Assembly (NCBI RefSeq): GCF_900100495.1
Contig: NZ_FNCT01000009.1
Span: forward strand, 169,829 to 233,828
Direction: 5' to 3'
Source: Pseudomonas benzenivorans
GTDB lineage: Bacteria; Pseudomonadota; Gammaproteobacteria; Pseudomonadales; Pseudomonadaceae
Length of the DNA stretch: 64,000 nt
Part shown: one piece after another, positions 28,087-36,383 of the stretch
How positions within the stretch are numbered: position 1 is the first letter of the stretch
Layout of the letters: every line of letters starts with the position of its first letter
Position numbers and translations under genes: made by a program
The notes under the pieces: model-generated
Told to the model about the DNA's origin: nothing
What the model saw: only the letters and a program-made list of their open reading frames with translations
Database searches by the model: none

Positions 28087-28092
28087 TATAAT
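28087..28092 (+). promoter_or_regulatory. Candidate -10 box of rpiA
   Basis: A perfect TATAAT lies 37 bases before the rpiA ATG. No good -35 hexamer is seen 17 bases upstream, so the promoter may depend on an activator or on an extended -10. Confidence 0.5.
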
Positions 28093-28129
28093 TCGCGCCT
28101 TTCGATCACACTCAGGCGCAAAATCCGTG

Positions 28130-28804
28130 ATGACCCAGGATCAACTCAAGCAAGCAGTCGCCCAGGCTGCCGTCGACTTCATCCTCCCCCAGCTCGACGC
28201 CAAGAGCATCGTCGGCGTCGGCACCGGCTCCACCGCCAACTGCTTCATCGATGCCCTGGCCCGGCACAAGATGGAATTCGACGGCGCCGTGGCCAGCTCT
28301 GAAGCCACCGCCGCACGCCTCAAGGGCCACGGCATCCCGGTGTACGAGCTGAACACGGTCAGCGAGCTGGAATTCTATGTCGACGGCGCCGACGAGAGCG
28401 ACGAGCACCTCAACCTGATCAAGGGCGGCGGCGCCGCACTGACCCGCGAGAAGATAGTCGCGGCGGTGGCCAGGACCTTCATCTGCATCGCCGACGCCAG
28501 CAAGCTGGTGCCGGTGCTCGGCGCCTACCCGCTGCCGGTGGAGGTGATCCCGATGGCGCGTAGCCACGTGGCCCGCGAGCTGGTCAAGCTGGGCGGCGAC
28601 CCGGTGTACCGCGAGGGCGTGCTCACCGACAACGGCAACCAGATCCTCGACGTGCACAACCTGTCGATCGTCAACCCGCGCGAGCTGGAGAGCCAGATCA
28701 ACAACATCGTCGGCGTGGTCACCAACGGCCTGTTCGCCGCCCGCCCGGCGGACCTGCTGCTGCTCGGCACCAGCGAGGGCGTGAAGCGCCTCACGCGCCC
28801 GTAG
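28130..28804 (+). CDS. rpiA: Ribose-5-phosphate isomerase A
   Basis: 224 residues, the standard length. Interconverts ribose 5-phosphate and ribulose 5-phosphate in the pentose phosphate pathway. Recognised from VGVGTGSTANCFIDAL, the YVDGADESDEHLNLIKGGGA substrate loop with its catalytic-type Asp/Glu cluster, and GGDPVYREGVLTDNGNQILD. The frame is open from 27833, but the ATG at 28130 (MTQDQLKQAVAQAAVDFI) is the normal start and sits behind a TATAAT box. YegP follows after 67 bases on the same strand. Confidence 0.97.
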   Translation: MTQDQLKQAVAQAAVDFILPQLDAKSIVGVGTGSTANCFIDALARHKMEFDGAVASSEATAARLKGHGIPVYELNTVSELEFYVDGADESDEHLNLIKGGGAALTREKIVAAVARTFICIADASKLVPVLGAYPLPVEVIPMARSHVARELVKLGGDPVYREGVLTDNGNQILDVHNLSIVNPRELESQINNIVGVVTNGLFAARPADLLLLGTSEGVKRLTRP

Positions 28805-28871
28805 GCCGGACTGGCCGGATGTGCCAGGGGGGCTAGGCTTGGAGAGTTCCCCTCACGACCCGGAGGTCGCC

Positions 28872-29204
28872 ATGGCCAGCAAGTTTCACCTGAAAGCCGC
28901 CAAAGACGGTCAGTTCCACTTCAACCTGCTCGCCGGCAACGGCGAGATCATCCTCACCAGCGAGCTGTACAAGAGCAAGCCGTCGGCCCTCGACGGTATC
29001 GAGTCGGTGAAGAAGAACTCGCAGCGCCAGGGGGCATTCGAGGTCAAGGCGGCCGCCAACGGCAAGTTCCACTTCGTGCTCAAGGCCACCAACGGCCAGG
29101 TGGTCGGCCAGAGCCAGCTGTACGCCAGCCAGGCGGGCTGCCTGGCCGGCACCGAGTCGGTGAAGAACAACGCCCCGGGCGCCGCGCTGCAGGACGACAG
29201 CTAA
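28872..29204 (+). CDS. YegP-family (DUF1508) tandem-repeat protein
   Basis: 110 residues made of two DUF1508 repeats of about 50 residues each: FHLKAAKDGQFHFNLLAGNG ending in GIESVKKNSQ, and FEVKAAANGKFHFVLKATNG ending in GTESVKNNAP. The ATG at 28872 follows a strong CGGAGG at 28861-28866; the longer open frame from 28821 adds nothing family-like. The family is small, cytoplasmic and of unknown role, often seen near stress or metabolic genes. It is convergent with the beta-propeller gene ending at 29225. Confidence 0.9.
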   Translation: MASKFHLKAAKDGQFHFNLLAGNGEIILTSELYKSKPSALDGIESVKKNSQRQGAFEVKAAANGKFHFVLKATNGQVVGQSQLYASQAGCLAGTESVKNNAPGAALQDDS

Positions 29205-29224
29205 GCCTTGCGGCAGCGGCCGGG

Positions 29225-30148
29225 TCAATCCCCGGCCGGTTTCCTGAACACATAGAACAGGTTCGGCTCGCTGATCAGGTACAGGGTGCCGTCGCCATCC
29301 ATCGCCAGCCCTTCGGCCTGCGGCACCGTGCGCTGCAGCCCGGACTGGCCGGCGAGCAGCGACAGGCTGCTGATCGGCCGGCCATCGGCATTCAGCTCCA
29401 GGATCAGCCGCGACTCGTCGGACAGTGCCAGCAGATGCCCGCTGCGCTCATCGAACTGCAGGCTGGAGAGGTCGCGGACGAACAGCCCGGCATCGCGCTC
29501 GAGGTCATCCACCACATGCACGGCGAACGGCTGCCCTGGATCGCGGTGCGGGAAGCCGTGGATCTCGTAGATGCGCAGCGGGTTGCGCTCCTTGGCGACG
29601 AACAGGCGCTGCCCGGCGACGTCATAGGCCAGGCCCTCGAAGCCCTTGTTGCCGTTTCGGCCGATACCCAGCGAAAGCTGCTGCGCCTGGGCGGCGTCGA
29701 TCACTCGGGCGTCATCCTCCAGACGCACCTTGATCAGGCGCTGGCGGCGCTCGTCGGTGATCACATAGAGGCCGCGGCTGATGTACTCGACCGCCTCCGG
29801 GTCGCCAAAGCCGAGCAACCGCACCCGGCGCAGGATGCGCCCATCGAGCGACAGCTCGATCAGCTGCGAATTCTGGTTGGTGACGGTGAACAGGCTGCGC
29901 CGGTCCGGGTCGTAGGTCAGCGCCGAGACATCGTCGTCCAGGCCGACGATGGGCTGCGCCTCCAGCGTCACCCGGTAGTCCGGCAGCCAGATGGACGCGC
30001 CCTGCCAGCGGGCCGCGTGCCGCCACTGCTGCGCATTGAACCAGGCGCGCTCGAACAGCCGGTAATCCTGGGCCAGCAGCCCGAGCGCCAGCAGGATGAA
30101 CAGCAGCAACCCGACCAGCAGGCGCTTGAAGGTGAAGAGACGGGGCAT
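29225..30148 (-). CDS. YjiK/SdiA-regulated-domain beta-propeller protein, copy 1
   Basis: 307 residues. An N-terminal membrane anchor (LLVGLLLFILLALGLLAQDY) is followed by a domain of repeated four-strand blades; examples are VSALTYDPDRRSLFTVTNQN and GNKGFEGLAYDVAGQRLFVA. It ends in QAEGLAMDGDGTLYLISEPN. The layout fits an inner-membrane-anchored periplasmic beta-propeller (SdiA-regulated / YjiK family). As I recall, the calcium-linked CarP protein (PA0327) sits next to yegP-rpiA in P. aeruginosa, so this or its neighbour may be the CarP homologue. It is followed upstream by a second similar gene (30216-31142). Confidence 0.8.
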   Translation of the reverse strand: MPRLFTFKRLLVGLLLFILLALGLLAQDYRLFERAWFNAQQWRHAARWQGASIWLPDYRVTLEAQPIVGLDDDVSALTYDPDRRSLFTVTNQNSQLIELSLDGRILRRVRLLGFGDPEAVEYISRGLYVITDERRQRLIKVRLEDDARVIDAAQAQQLSLGIGRNGNKGFEGLAYDVAGQRLFVAKERNPLRIYEIHGFPHRDPGQPFAVHVVDDLERDAGLFVRDLSSLQFDERSGHLLALSDESRLILELNADGRPISSLSLLAGQSGLQRTVPQAEGLAMDGDGTLYLISEPNLFYVFRKPAGD

Positions 30149-30215
30149 GCTGCTTGACTCATGGCGGCTTCTGCGAGCGCGGCAGGTTAGTGCGTCCGGC
30201 TGAAGCCAGGCTTAA

Positions 30216-31142
30216 TCAGCCTGCATCCGGGCGCGCCGGCTGATCCTTGCGCAACACGTAGAGCAGGTTGGGTTCACCGACGATATAGATATTACCCGCC
30301 GCATCCATGGTCACGCCCTCGGCCTGCTCGATGCCATGGCGCAAACCATTCAGCCCGCCGACCAGGCTGATAAAGCTGACCGGCTCGCCCTGGGCATCGA
30401 CCTCCAGGAGCAGGCGCGACTCATCGGAGAGCACCAGCGAATGCCCGGTGCGCGCATCGTAGCTCAGCGAAGAGATATCGCGAACGAACAGGCGCCCCAT
30501 GGGCAGTGCCTGCAGCGCCCCGGTCGCCCCGTCCTCGCCGGGAAACGGCAGGCTGAACAGCCCCAGCGGGCCGCGCTCCTTGCCGAGCAGCACACGCTGC
30601 CGGCGCGAGTCCCAGGCAATCCCCTCGAAGCCCTTGTTGCCGGCCCCGGCAAAGCCCAGGTCGAACGACGGATAGTCCCGCGCATCCAGGCTCAGCGCAT
30701 CGTCGGCCAGGTTGAAGGTGGTCAGCGTGCGGCGGCGCTCGTCGATGATCGCCAGGCGCCCACCGGCCAGCACCTCGACCCCCTCCGGATTGGAGAAACC
30801 GGTGAGCGCGACGCGGCGCAGCACCTCGCCTGCGAGCGACAACTCGACCAGTTGCGGATGCTTGCCGGTCACGGTGAACAGCGTGTCGCTGGCCGGGTTG
30901 TAGGTCAGCCCGGAGGCTTCGTCGTCCTCCAGGCCGGCCAGCGGCTTGCCCTGCAGCACCACCCGATAGCCCGGCAGCCAGATGCTCGCCAACTGCTCGG
31001 CGCCGCTCAGGCGCTGCTCCTTGAACCAGAACCAGGCACGCTCATCCCAGCGCTGGTAGTCGGCCAGCAGCGCCGCGCCAACGGCCAGGGACAGCAGCGC
31101 CAACCAGCGCGGGCGGATAACACGGGGGAACACAGCAGGCAT
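30216..31142 (-). CDS. YjiK/SdiA-regulated-domain beta-propeller protein, copy 2
   Basis: 308 residues, arranged like the neighbouring 29225-30148 product: a short N-terminal anchor (WLALLSLAVGAALLADYQRW) and then blades such as ASGLTYNPASDTLFTVTGKH, GNKGFEGIAWDSRRQRVLLG and QAEGVTMDAAGNIYIVGEPN. Many of the same positions are shared, so the two arose by tandem duplication, but they have diverged to clear paralogues. The gap between them is 67 bases, so they are probably co-transcribed. Either could be the CarP-like protein. The ligand (calcium, phytate-like phosphate or other) is not shown by sequence. Confidence 0.8.
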   Translation of the reverse strand: MPAVFPRVIRPRWLALLSLAVGAALLADYQRWDERAWFWFKEQRLSGAEQLASIWLPGYRVVLQGKPLAGLEDDEASGLTYNPASDTLFTVTGKHPQLVELSLAGEVLRRVALTGFSNPEGVEVLAGGRLAIIDERRRTLTTFNLADDALSLDARDYPSFDLGFAGAGNKGFEGIAWDSRRQRVLLGKERGPLGLFSLPFPGEDGATGALQALPMGRLFVRDISSLSYDARTGHSLVLSDESRLLLEVDAQGEPVSFISLVGGLNGLRHGIEQAEGVTMDAAGNIYIVGEPNLLYVLRKDQPARPDAG

Positions 31143-31246
31143 CGGTCACGACTCGGGAAAGCGATGGCCATCAGACTAGCGGCCGAAGCTTATGGTTCGA
31201 TTACCGATAAGGGCGCCTCCAGGCGCCCCCCACAGGCATAGCCGGT

Positions 31247-31912
31247 TTATAGCACTCGGCTGGCGAAACGCGAATGGCCGACCAGCTCCAGCGCCAGTTC
31301 GTCGCCCTTGTGCAGCGGCCCGACGCCGACCGGCGTGCCGGTGAGGATCACGTCGCCCGGCTGCAGGCTGAAGTGCCCGCAGATGTGCTGGATCATCGGC
31401 AGGATCGGATTGAGCATGTCGCGGCTGTTGCCGTCCTGGCGCACTTCGCCGTTGATGCTCAGGCGGATGCCGATATCGCCCAGGTCCTCCACCGCGTCGC
31501 CCGGCACGAAGGGCGCCAGCACGCAGGCGCCGTCGAAGGACTTGGCGACCTCCCAGGGATAGCCCTTCTCCTTGAGCCTGGCCTGCAGGTCGCGCAGGGT
31601 CAGGTCGAGGGCCGGGGCGAAGCCGGAAATGGCATCGCGCACTTCCTCGGCATCCGGCGTACGCGACAGCGGCTTGCCGATCAGCACGGCGATCTCCGCT
31701 TCGTAGTGCACCGTCCCGCGGTCGTCGGGAATGGCGAAGCCGTCATCCAGCGGCACCACGCAGCTGCCGGCCTTGATGAACAGCAACGGCTCGCTGGGCA
31801 CCGGGTTGTTCAGCTCCTTGGCGTGCTCGGCATAGTTGCGGCCGATGCACACCACCTTGCCCATCGGGAAGTGGATATGGGTACCGTCGACGTACTGGTG
31901 CTGGTAACTCAT
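31247..31912 (-). CDS. Fumarylacetoacetate hydrolase-family enzyme
   Basis: 221 residues, matching the small FAH-fold proteins (FAHD1/YcgM type) that act as acylpyruvases or oxaloacetate decarboxylases. Family motifs are GKVVCIGRNYAEHAKELNN, the metal-binding HYEAEIAVLIG, and GDVILTGTPVGVGPL near the end. The ATG at 31912 (MSYQHQYVDG) has AGGAGT 5 bases upstream; the TTG at 31915 is not needed. A palindromic repeat and then the D-2-hydroxyglutarate dehydrogenase-like gene lie upstream on the same strand, so an operon is possible. Confidence 0.87.
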   Translation of the reverse strand: MSYQHQYVDGTHIHFPMGKVVCIGRNYAEHAKELNNPVPSEPLLFIKAGSCVVPLDDGFAIPDDRGTVHYEAEIAVLIGKPLSRTPDAEEVRDAISGFAPALDLTLRDLQARLKEKGYPWEVAKSFDGACVLAPFVPGDAVEDLGDIGIRLSINGEVRQDGNSRDMLNPILPMIQHICGHFSLQPGDVILTGTPVGVGPLHKGDELALELVGHSRFASRVL

Positions 31913-31929
31913 CAAAGACTCCTAAATGG

Positions 31930-31983
31930 CGTAGGGCGGGTGCAATCCGCCGTTACCGGTTGGCGGGTTGCACCCGCCCTACG
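31930..31983. repeat. Dispersed repeat of the CGTAGGGCGGGT type
   Basis: Two 22-base arms (31930-31951 and 31962-31983) are complementary at 21 of 22 positions; each contains GTAGGGCGGGTGCAA or its complement. A partial relative, GCGGGTTATCCCCGCCCTAC, is at about 37177-37196. It lies between two co-directional genes. Confidence 0.7.
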
Positions 31984-32040
31984 CCCTCATGCCATCGCAG
32001 ATAAAACGGAACGCCGCCCCGGCGCCCCCACAAAAAGGGC

Positions 32041-33435
32041 TTAAGCCGGGAAAATCTTGCCGGGGTTCATGATCCCGTTGGGATCGAACACCGCCTTGAT
32101 CGCCTTCATGTAGCCGATCTCGGCTTCCGAGCGGCTGTAGTGCAGGTAATCGCGCTTGGTCATGCCGACGCCGTGTTCGGCGCTGATCGAGCCGTGGTAC
32201 TTCTGCACGATCTCGAACACCCACTTGTTGACCGTCGCGCACTTGGCGAAGAACTCGTCCTTGCTCAGGTTCTCCGGCTTCAAGATATTCAGGTGCAGGT
32301 TGCCGTCGCCGATGTGGCCAAACCAGACGATCTCGAAGTCCGGGTAGTGCTGGCCGACTATGGCATCGATGTCGTGGAGGAAGGCCGGCACCTGCGACAC
32401 GGTCACCGAGATGTCGTTCTTGTACGGGGTCCAGTGGCTGATGGTCTCGGAGATGTACTCGCGCAGCTTCCACAGGTTGTGCAGCTGCTGCTCGCTCTGG
32501 CTCATCACCCCGTCGAGCACCCAGCCCTGCTCGACGCAATGCTCGAAGGTGGCCAGGGCGGCCTCGGCCACCTGCTCGGTGCTCGCCTCGAACTCCAGCA
32601 GCGCGTAGAACGGGCAGTCGGTCTCGAACGGCGCCGGCACGTCGCCGCGGCCGAGCACCTTGGCCAGGGCCTTGTCGGAGAAGAATTCGAAGGCGGTCAG
32701 GTCCAGCTTGTTCTGGAAGGCGTGCAGCACCGGCATGATCGAGTCGAAATCGGCGGCGCCGAGGACCATCGCGGTGAGGTTCTGCGGCGCGCGATCGAGG
32801 CGCATGGTCGCTTCGACGACAAACCCCAGCGTTCCTTCGGCGCCGATGAACAGTTGGCGCAGGTCGTAGCCGGTGGCGTTCTTGATCAGGTCCTTGTTCA
32901 GCTCGAGCAGCTCGCCGGTGCCGGTAACCACCTTGAGCCCGGCCACCCAGTTGCGGGTCATGCCGTAGCGGATCACCTTGATCCCGCCGGCATTGGTGCC
33001 GATATTGCCGCCGATCTGGCTGGAACCGCTGGAGGCGAAGTCCACCGGGTAGTACAGCCCCTGCTCCTCGGCGAACAGCTGCAGCTGCTTGGTCACCACG
33101 CCCGGCTGGCAGACCACGCTACGGTCGTACTGGTTGAAGCCGAGAATCCGGTTCATATAGTCGAACGAGACAACGACTTCCCCGTTGGCCGCCACCGCCG
33201 CGGCCGACAGCCCGGTACGCCCGCCCGAGGGCACCAGGGCGACCTTGTGCGTATTGGCCCAGCGGACGATCGCCTGGACCTGCTCGATGCTCTTGGGGAA
33301 GACGATGGCGCTGGGCGCCGGGGCGAAATGCTTGGTCCAATCCTTGCCGTAGGCGTTGAGGGAGTCGGCATCGGTGAGCACCTTGCCGGGCTCAACCAGG
33401 GTCTTCAGCTCTTCGATCAGGGCAGGGTTGGTCAT
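32041..33435 (-). CDS. FAD-binding D-2-hydroxyglutarate dehydrogenase-like oxidoreductase
   Basis: 464 residues, of the FAD-linked oxidase (GlcD/D2HGDH/D-lactate dehydrogenase) family. The N-terminal FAD domain carries VPSGGRTGLSAAAVAANG and GSSQIGGNIGTNAGGIKVI. The C-terminal domain carries WFGHIGDGNLHLNIL and ISAEHGVGMTKRDYL, with the metal-site histidines. It is divergent from serA. In Pseudomonas this pairing has been linked to D-2-hydroxyglutarate recycling, because SerA reduces 2-oxoglutarate to drive serine synthesis. The ATG at 33435 (MTNPALIEELKTLVEPGKVL) is preferred; a start at 33459 is possible. Confidence 0.87.
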   Translation of the reverse strand: MTNPALIEELKTLVEPGKVLTDADSLNAYGKDWTKHFAPAPSAIVFPKSIEQVQAIVRWANTHKVALVPSGGRTGLSAAAVAANGEVVVSFDYMNRILGFNQYDRSVVCQPGVVTKQLQLFAEEQGLYYPVDFASSGSSQIGGNIGTNAGGIKVIRYGMTRNWVAGLKVVTGTGELLELNKDLIKNATGYDLRQLFIGAEGTLGFVVEATMRLDRAPQNLTAMVLGAADFDSIMPVLHAFQNKLDLTAFEFFSDKALAKVLGRGDVPAPFETDCPFYALLEFEASTEQVAEAALATFEHCVEQGWVLDGVMSQSEQQLHNLWKLREYISETISHWTPYKNDISVTVSQVPAFLHDIDAIVGQHYPDFEIVWFGHIGDGNLHLNILKPENLSKDEFFAKCATVNKWVFEIVQKYHGSISAEHGVGMTKRDYLHYSRSEAEIGYMKAIKAVFDPNGIMNPGKIFPA

Positions 33436-33509
33436 CTGCAGAACTCTCAAACGATTCATGGTCACCCTGAGCACGCTTCATCTGCCAGGGGTGGGTGTTT
33501 CGCGGGGCT

Positions 33510-33525
33510 CGTATGCTAGCATACG
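33510..33525. promoter_or_regulatory. Perfect 16-bp palindrome in the serA / flavoprotein divergent promoter
   Basis: CGTATGCTAGCATACG is a perfect palindrome at 33510-33525, between the two divergent start codons (33435 and 33624). Such a symmetric site could bind a dimeric repressor serving both genes. It also contains TATGCT and TAGCAT, so a -10 element may overlap it. Confidence 0.6.
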
Positions 33526-33623
33526 CACCCCGTGAATCGTGCCCCCGCGCCGATCTGCGGGGTCCGCTCAGCCACCCCGCTGATGCTTTCCCTGACACCA
33601 TTTGTGGGACAACAGGTACTCCG

Positions 33624-34853
33624 ATGAGCAAGACCTCTCTCGACAAGAGCAAGATCAAGTTCCTTCTTCTCGAAGGCGTCCACCAGAATGCCGTCGACAC
33701 CCTGAAGGCCGCCGGCTACACCAACATCGAGTACCTCAAGGGCGCGCTGTCGGACGGCGAGCTGAAAGAGAAGATCGCCGACGCGCACTTCATCGGCATC
33801 CGCTCGCGCACCCAGTTGACCGCCGAGGTGTTCGACTGCGCCAAGAAGCTGGTGGCGGTCGGCTGCTTCTGCATCGGCACCAACCAGGTCGACCTGGACG
33901 CCGCCCGCGAGCGCGGCATCGCGGTATTCAACGCGCCCTACTCGAACACCCGCTCGGTGGCCGAGCTGGTGCTGGCCGAGGCCATCCTGCTGCTGCGCGG
34001 CATCCCCGAGAAGAACGCCTCCTGCCACCGTGGCGGCTGGATCAAGAGCGCGGCCAACTCCTTCGAGATCCGCGGCAAGAAGCTCGGCATCGTCGGCTAC
34101 GGCTCCATCGGCACCCAGCTCTCGGTGCTGGCCGAGGCCCTGGGCATGCAGGTGTTCTTCTACGACACCGTGACCAAGCTGCCGCTGGGCAACGCCACGC
34201 AGATCGGCAAGCTGCACGACCTGCTCGGCCTGTGCGACATCGTCTCGCTGCACGTGCCGGAACTGCCGTCGACCCAATGGATGATCGGCGAAGCGGAAAT
34301 CCGCGCGATGAAGAAGGGCGGCATCCTGATCAACGCCGCCCGCGGCACCGTGGTCGAACTGGAGCACCTGGCCGCGGCGATCAAGGACGAGCACCTGATC
34401 GGTGCGGCCATCGACGTGTTCCCGGTCGAGCCCAAGTCCAACGACGAGGAGTTCGAGAGCCCGCTGCGCGGCCTGGACCGGGTGATCCTCACCCCGCACA
34501 TCGGCGGCTCGACTGCCGAGGCGCAGGCCAACATCGGCCTGGAAGTGGCGGAGAAGCTGGTCAAGTACAGCGACAACGGCACCTCGGTGTCCTCGGTCAA
34601 CTTCCCCGAAGTGGCCCTGCCGTCGCACCCGGGCAAGCACCGCCTGCTGCACATCCACGAGAACATTCCTGGTGTGATGAGCGAGATCAACAAGGTGTTC
34701 GCCGACAACGGCATCAACATCTCCGGCCAGTACCTGCAGACCAACGACAAGGTCGGCTACGTGGTGATCGACGTCGACGCCGAGTACTCCGACCTGGCCC
34801 TGGAGAAGCTGCAGCACGTCAACGGCACCATCCGCAGCCGCGTGCTGTTCTAA
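33624..34853 (+). CDS. serA: D-3-phosphoglycerate dehydrogenase
   Basis: 409 residues. Oxidises 3-phosphoglycerate with NAD+, the first committed step of serine synthesis. Motifs: NAD-binding GYGSIG at 158-163; catalytic Arg240 (NAARG), Glu269 and His292 (TPHIGGSTAEA). The C-terminal ACT domain begins after residue 330 (HIHENIPGVMSEINKVFADN) and is where serine feedback would act. The frame is open from 33495, but the ATG at 33624 (MSKTSLDKSKIKFLLLEG) matches the family start. A strong tetraloop terminator follows. It is divergent from the D-2-hydroxyglutarate dehydrogenase-like gene. Confidence 0.97.
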   Translation: MSKTSLDKSKIKFLLLEGVHQNAVDTLKAAGYTNIEYLKGALSDGELKEKIADAHFIGIRSRTQLTAEVFDCAKKLVAVGCFCIGTNQVDLDAARERGIAVFNAPYSNTRSVAELVLAEAILLLRGIPEKNASCHRGGWIKSAANSFEIRGKKLGIVGYGSIGTQLSVLAEALGMQVFFYDTVTKLPLGNATQIGKLHDLLGLCDIVSLHVPELPSTQWMIGEAEIRAMKKGGILINAARGTVVELEHLAAAIKDEHLIGAAIDVFPVEPKSNDEEFESPLRGLDRVILTPHIGGSTAEAQANIGLEVAEKLVKYSDNGTSVSSVNFPEVALPSHPGKHRLLHIHENIPGVMSEINKVFADNGINISGQYLQTNDKVGYVVIDVDAEYSDLALEKLQHVNGTIRSRVLF

Positions 34854-34870
34854 GGCGCTGGCGCGATACG

Positions 34871-34898
34871 AAAAAGGGAAGCTTCGGCTTCCCTTTTT
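34871..34898 (+). terminator. Rho-independent terminator of serA
   Basis: Perfect 12-bp stem AAAAAGGGAAGC / GCTTCCCTTTTT with a TTCG tetraloop. It starts 17 bases after the serA stop. The T-run on the right and A-run on the left allow use on both strands. Confidence 0.93.
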
Positions 34899-34918
34899 CA
34901 TGGCGATGCCGCACCCCC

Positions 34919-34995
34919 TGTGGGAGGCGCTTTAGCGGCGATCTTTCACGCCTGCTGTCGCGGCTAAAGCGGTACGCCGCCCGGCCCCTCCCACA
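34919..34995. repeat. Dispersed repeat of the TGTGGGAGG type
   Basis: TGTGGGAGGCGCTTTAGC at 34919-34936 is mirrored by GCTAAAGCG around 34963-34971 and CCCTCCCACA at 34986-34995. The wider family with these outer arms is common in Pseudomonas intergenic regions. It fills the gap between serA and the convergent DUF523 gene. Confidence 0.6.
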
Positions 34996-35015
34996 CCCGC
35001 TGCTTATCGCCCGGC

Positions 35016-35504
35016 TCAGCCTTCCAACTCGCGCAGCGCCGCCTCCAGCTCGGGCAGCTGCTCTTCGCTGAACACCCGCACCCCGGCGCGTCTGAGCGCC
35101 GCCGCGGTCACCCCTTCGCCGGCGACCCTGGTGCCGGTGAAACTGCCGTCGTAGTTTTCCCGGTTGCCACAGGACGGGCTGCGCGCCTTGAGCAGCGCCA
35201 GGCGAATGCCGTGCCGCTCGACCAGCGCCAGGGCCTGCTCGGCACCGGCGATAAAGGCCGCGCTGACATCCTCGCCGTCCACCGTCAGCACCGGCAGCCG
35301 GCCATCGAGCACCCCAGCGCCCTGGCCACCGGCAATCTCCGCCGGCGGCCGCGGCGTCGGCAATCCGCCGGCCACCTCCGGACACAGGGCGACCACGCGG
35401 CCCTCGGCCTGCCAGCGCTCGAGCAGCACGAGCGGGCCGTGGGCTCCGCCGTCGTAGCGCACCCGGTGGCCCAACAGGCAGCGGCTTACCAGAATCTTCT
35501 GCAT
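35016..35504 (-). CDS. DUF523-family protein (YbbK-like)
   Basis: 162 residues. The family-typical N-terminus is ILVSRCLLGHRVRYDGG, with a Cys in the first ten residues, and later ALCPEVAGGLPTPRPPAEI and KARSPSCGNRENYDGSFTG are present. These cysteine-containing signatures define DUF523; the function is unknown, and the conserved Cys residues suggest a metal or redox site. It is convergent with serA. A repeat and the 2OG-oxygenase gene lie upstream on the same strand. Confidence 0.85.
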   Translation of the reverse strand: MQKILVSRCLLGHRVRYDGGAHGPLVLLERWQAEGRVVALCPEVAGGLPTPRPPAEIAGGQGAGVLDGRLPVLTVDGEDVSAAFIAGAEQALALVERHGIRLALLKARSPSCGNRENYDGSFTGTRVAGEGVTAAALRRAGVRVFSEEQLPELEAALRELEG

Positions 35505-35560
35505 GACACCCCCAGCTCGCCCGCCCGAGCATTCCGCCCCAAGTCGCCTGGCCTACTCGG

Positions 35561-35632
35561 GTAGGGTGCGCCTTGCGCACCGAACATCCGCCGATAGCGG
35601 TGCGCGCGGCCTAGGCGGCCCCGCACACCCAA
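35561..35632. repeat. Dispersed repeat of the GTAGGGTGCGC type
   Basis: GTAGGGTGCGCCTTGCGCAC at the left edge and GCACACCCAAC at the right flank a GC-rich middle. A more intact copy is at 55074-55143, between aguB and aguA. Confidence 0.55.
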
Positions 35633-35673
35633 CCTGTTAGGCATGACGCTCCATCCCGCGCGCCTTGCCGCCG

Positions 35674-36297
35674 CTACAGCGGGCCATCGCCGCGGCGGCG
35701 GAACCAGCCGGTCAGCGACAAGCGCTCGCGGCTCGCTGGCAATACCTCGTGGGGCAGGTCGGCGGAGAGGAACACCAGCAGGCTGCCGGCCCGCGGCAGC
35801 ACATCGCGCGTCGTCCCATCCTCCAGGTACAGACGCAGGGCGCCGCCCTGCTCCGGCCGCCAGTCCTGGTTGAGATAGAGCACCGCCGACACCGTCCGCC
35901 GGTCGTCGTCGCGGAAGCGATCGACATGCTTCTGGTAGAAGGCACCGGGCGGGTACAGGGCGAAGTGGCTCTCGTAATCCTCCAGCCCCAGGTACAGCCC
36001 GCGGTTGAGCGCCAGACGCAACTCGTCCAGCAGTCCCAGGTAGCGGTCGCACGCCGGCGACTGGCCCTCATCCAGCCATTCGATGCGATCGCCGCGAATC
36101 CCTTCGCGCACCGCCTGGGCGCTGCCGCGGCCGATGCTGGCGGGCGCCAGGGCACCTTGCGCGGCCCGCTGGCGGCACTCATCGGCCAGTTCCAGGGTCA
36201 GAGATGGTGGAGCGAACAGCGGTTGCAGCGACCAGCCGCGCTCGGCCAGGTCGTCGACGATGTTCGATAGCAGCGGGTCATGGAGATCGTTAGGCAT
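35674..36297 (-). CDS. 2-oxoglutarate/Fe(II)-dependent oxygenase (prolyl 4-hydroxylase-like)
   Basis: 207 residues. The iron ligands are seen as His124 and Asp126 (FYQKHVDRF) and His183 (SADLPHEVLP). The 2-oxoglutarate-binding arginine is probably Arg192 (RERLSLTGWF). The double-stranded beta-helix strands around VSAVLYLNQDW support the fold. It would hydroxylate an unknown substrate, perhaps a protein proline or a small molecule. The ATG at 36297 (MPNDLHDPLLSNIVDDLAER) is preferred because the longer open frame to 36351 adds no conserved sequence. It is divergent from the DUF2059 gene. Confidence 0.83.
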   Translation of the reverse strand: MPNDLHDPLLSNIVDDLAERGWSLQPLFAPPSLTLELADECRQRAAQGALAPASIGRGSAQAVREGIRGDRIEWLDEGQSPACDRYLGLLDELRLALNRGLYLGLEDYESHFALYPPGAFYQKHVDRFRDDDRRTVSAVLYLNQDWRPEQGGALRLYLEDGTTRDVLPRAGSLLVFLSADLPHEVLPASRERLSLTGWFRRRGDGPL

Positions 36298-36383
36298 GCC
36301 GGCGATTCTATCAGTCCGCTCGACGTACCTCGACAAGCTCCGACAGGCCACCGAAAATAGCCGACCGCCACACCGGAGTCCCT

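Noticed and set aside
27833..28129. N-terminal extension of rpiA
   Set aside because: The extra 99 codons cover a dispersed repeat and the TATAAT box and have no similarity to RpiA.
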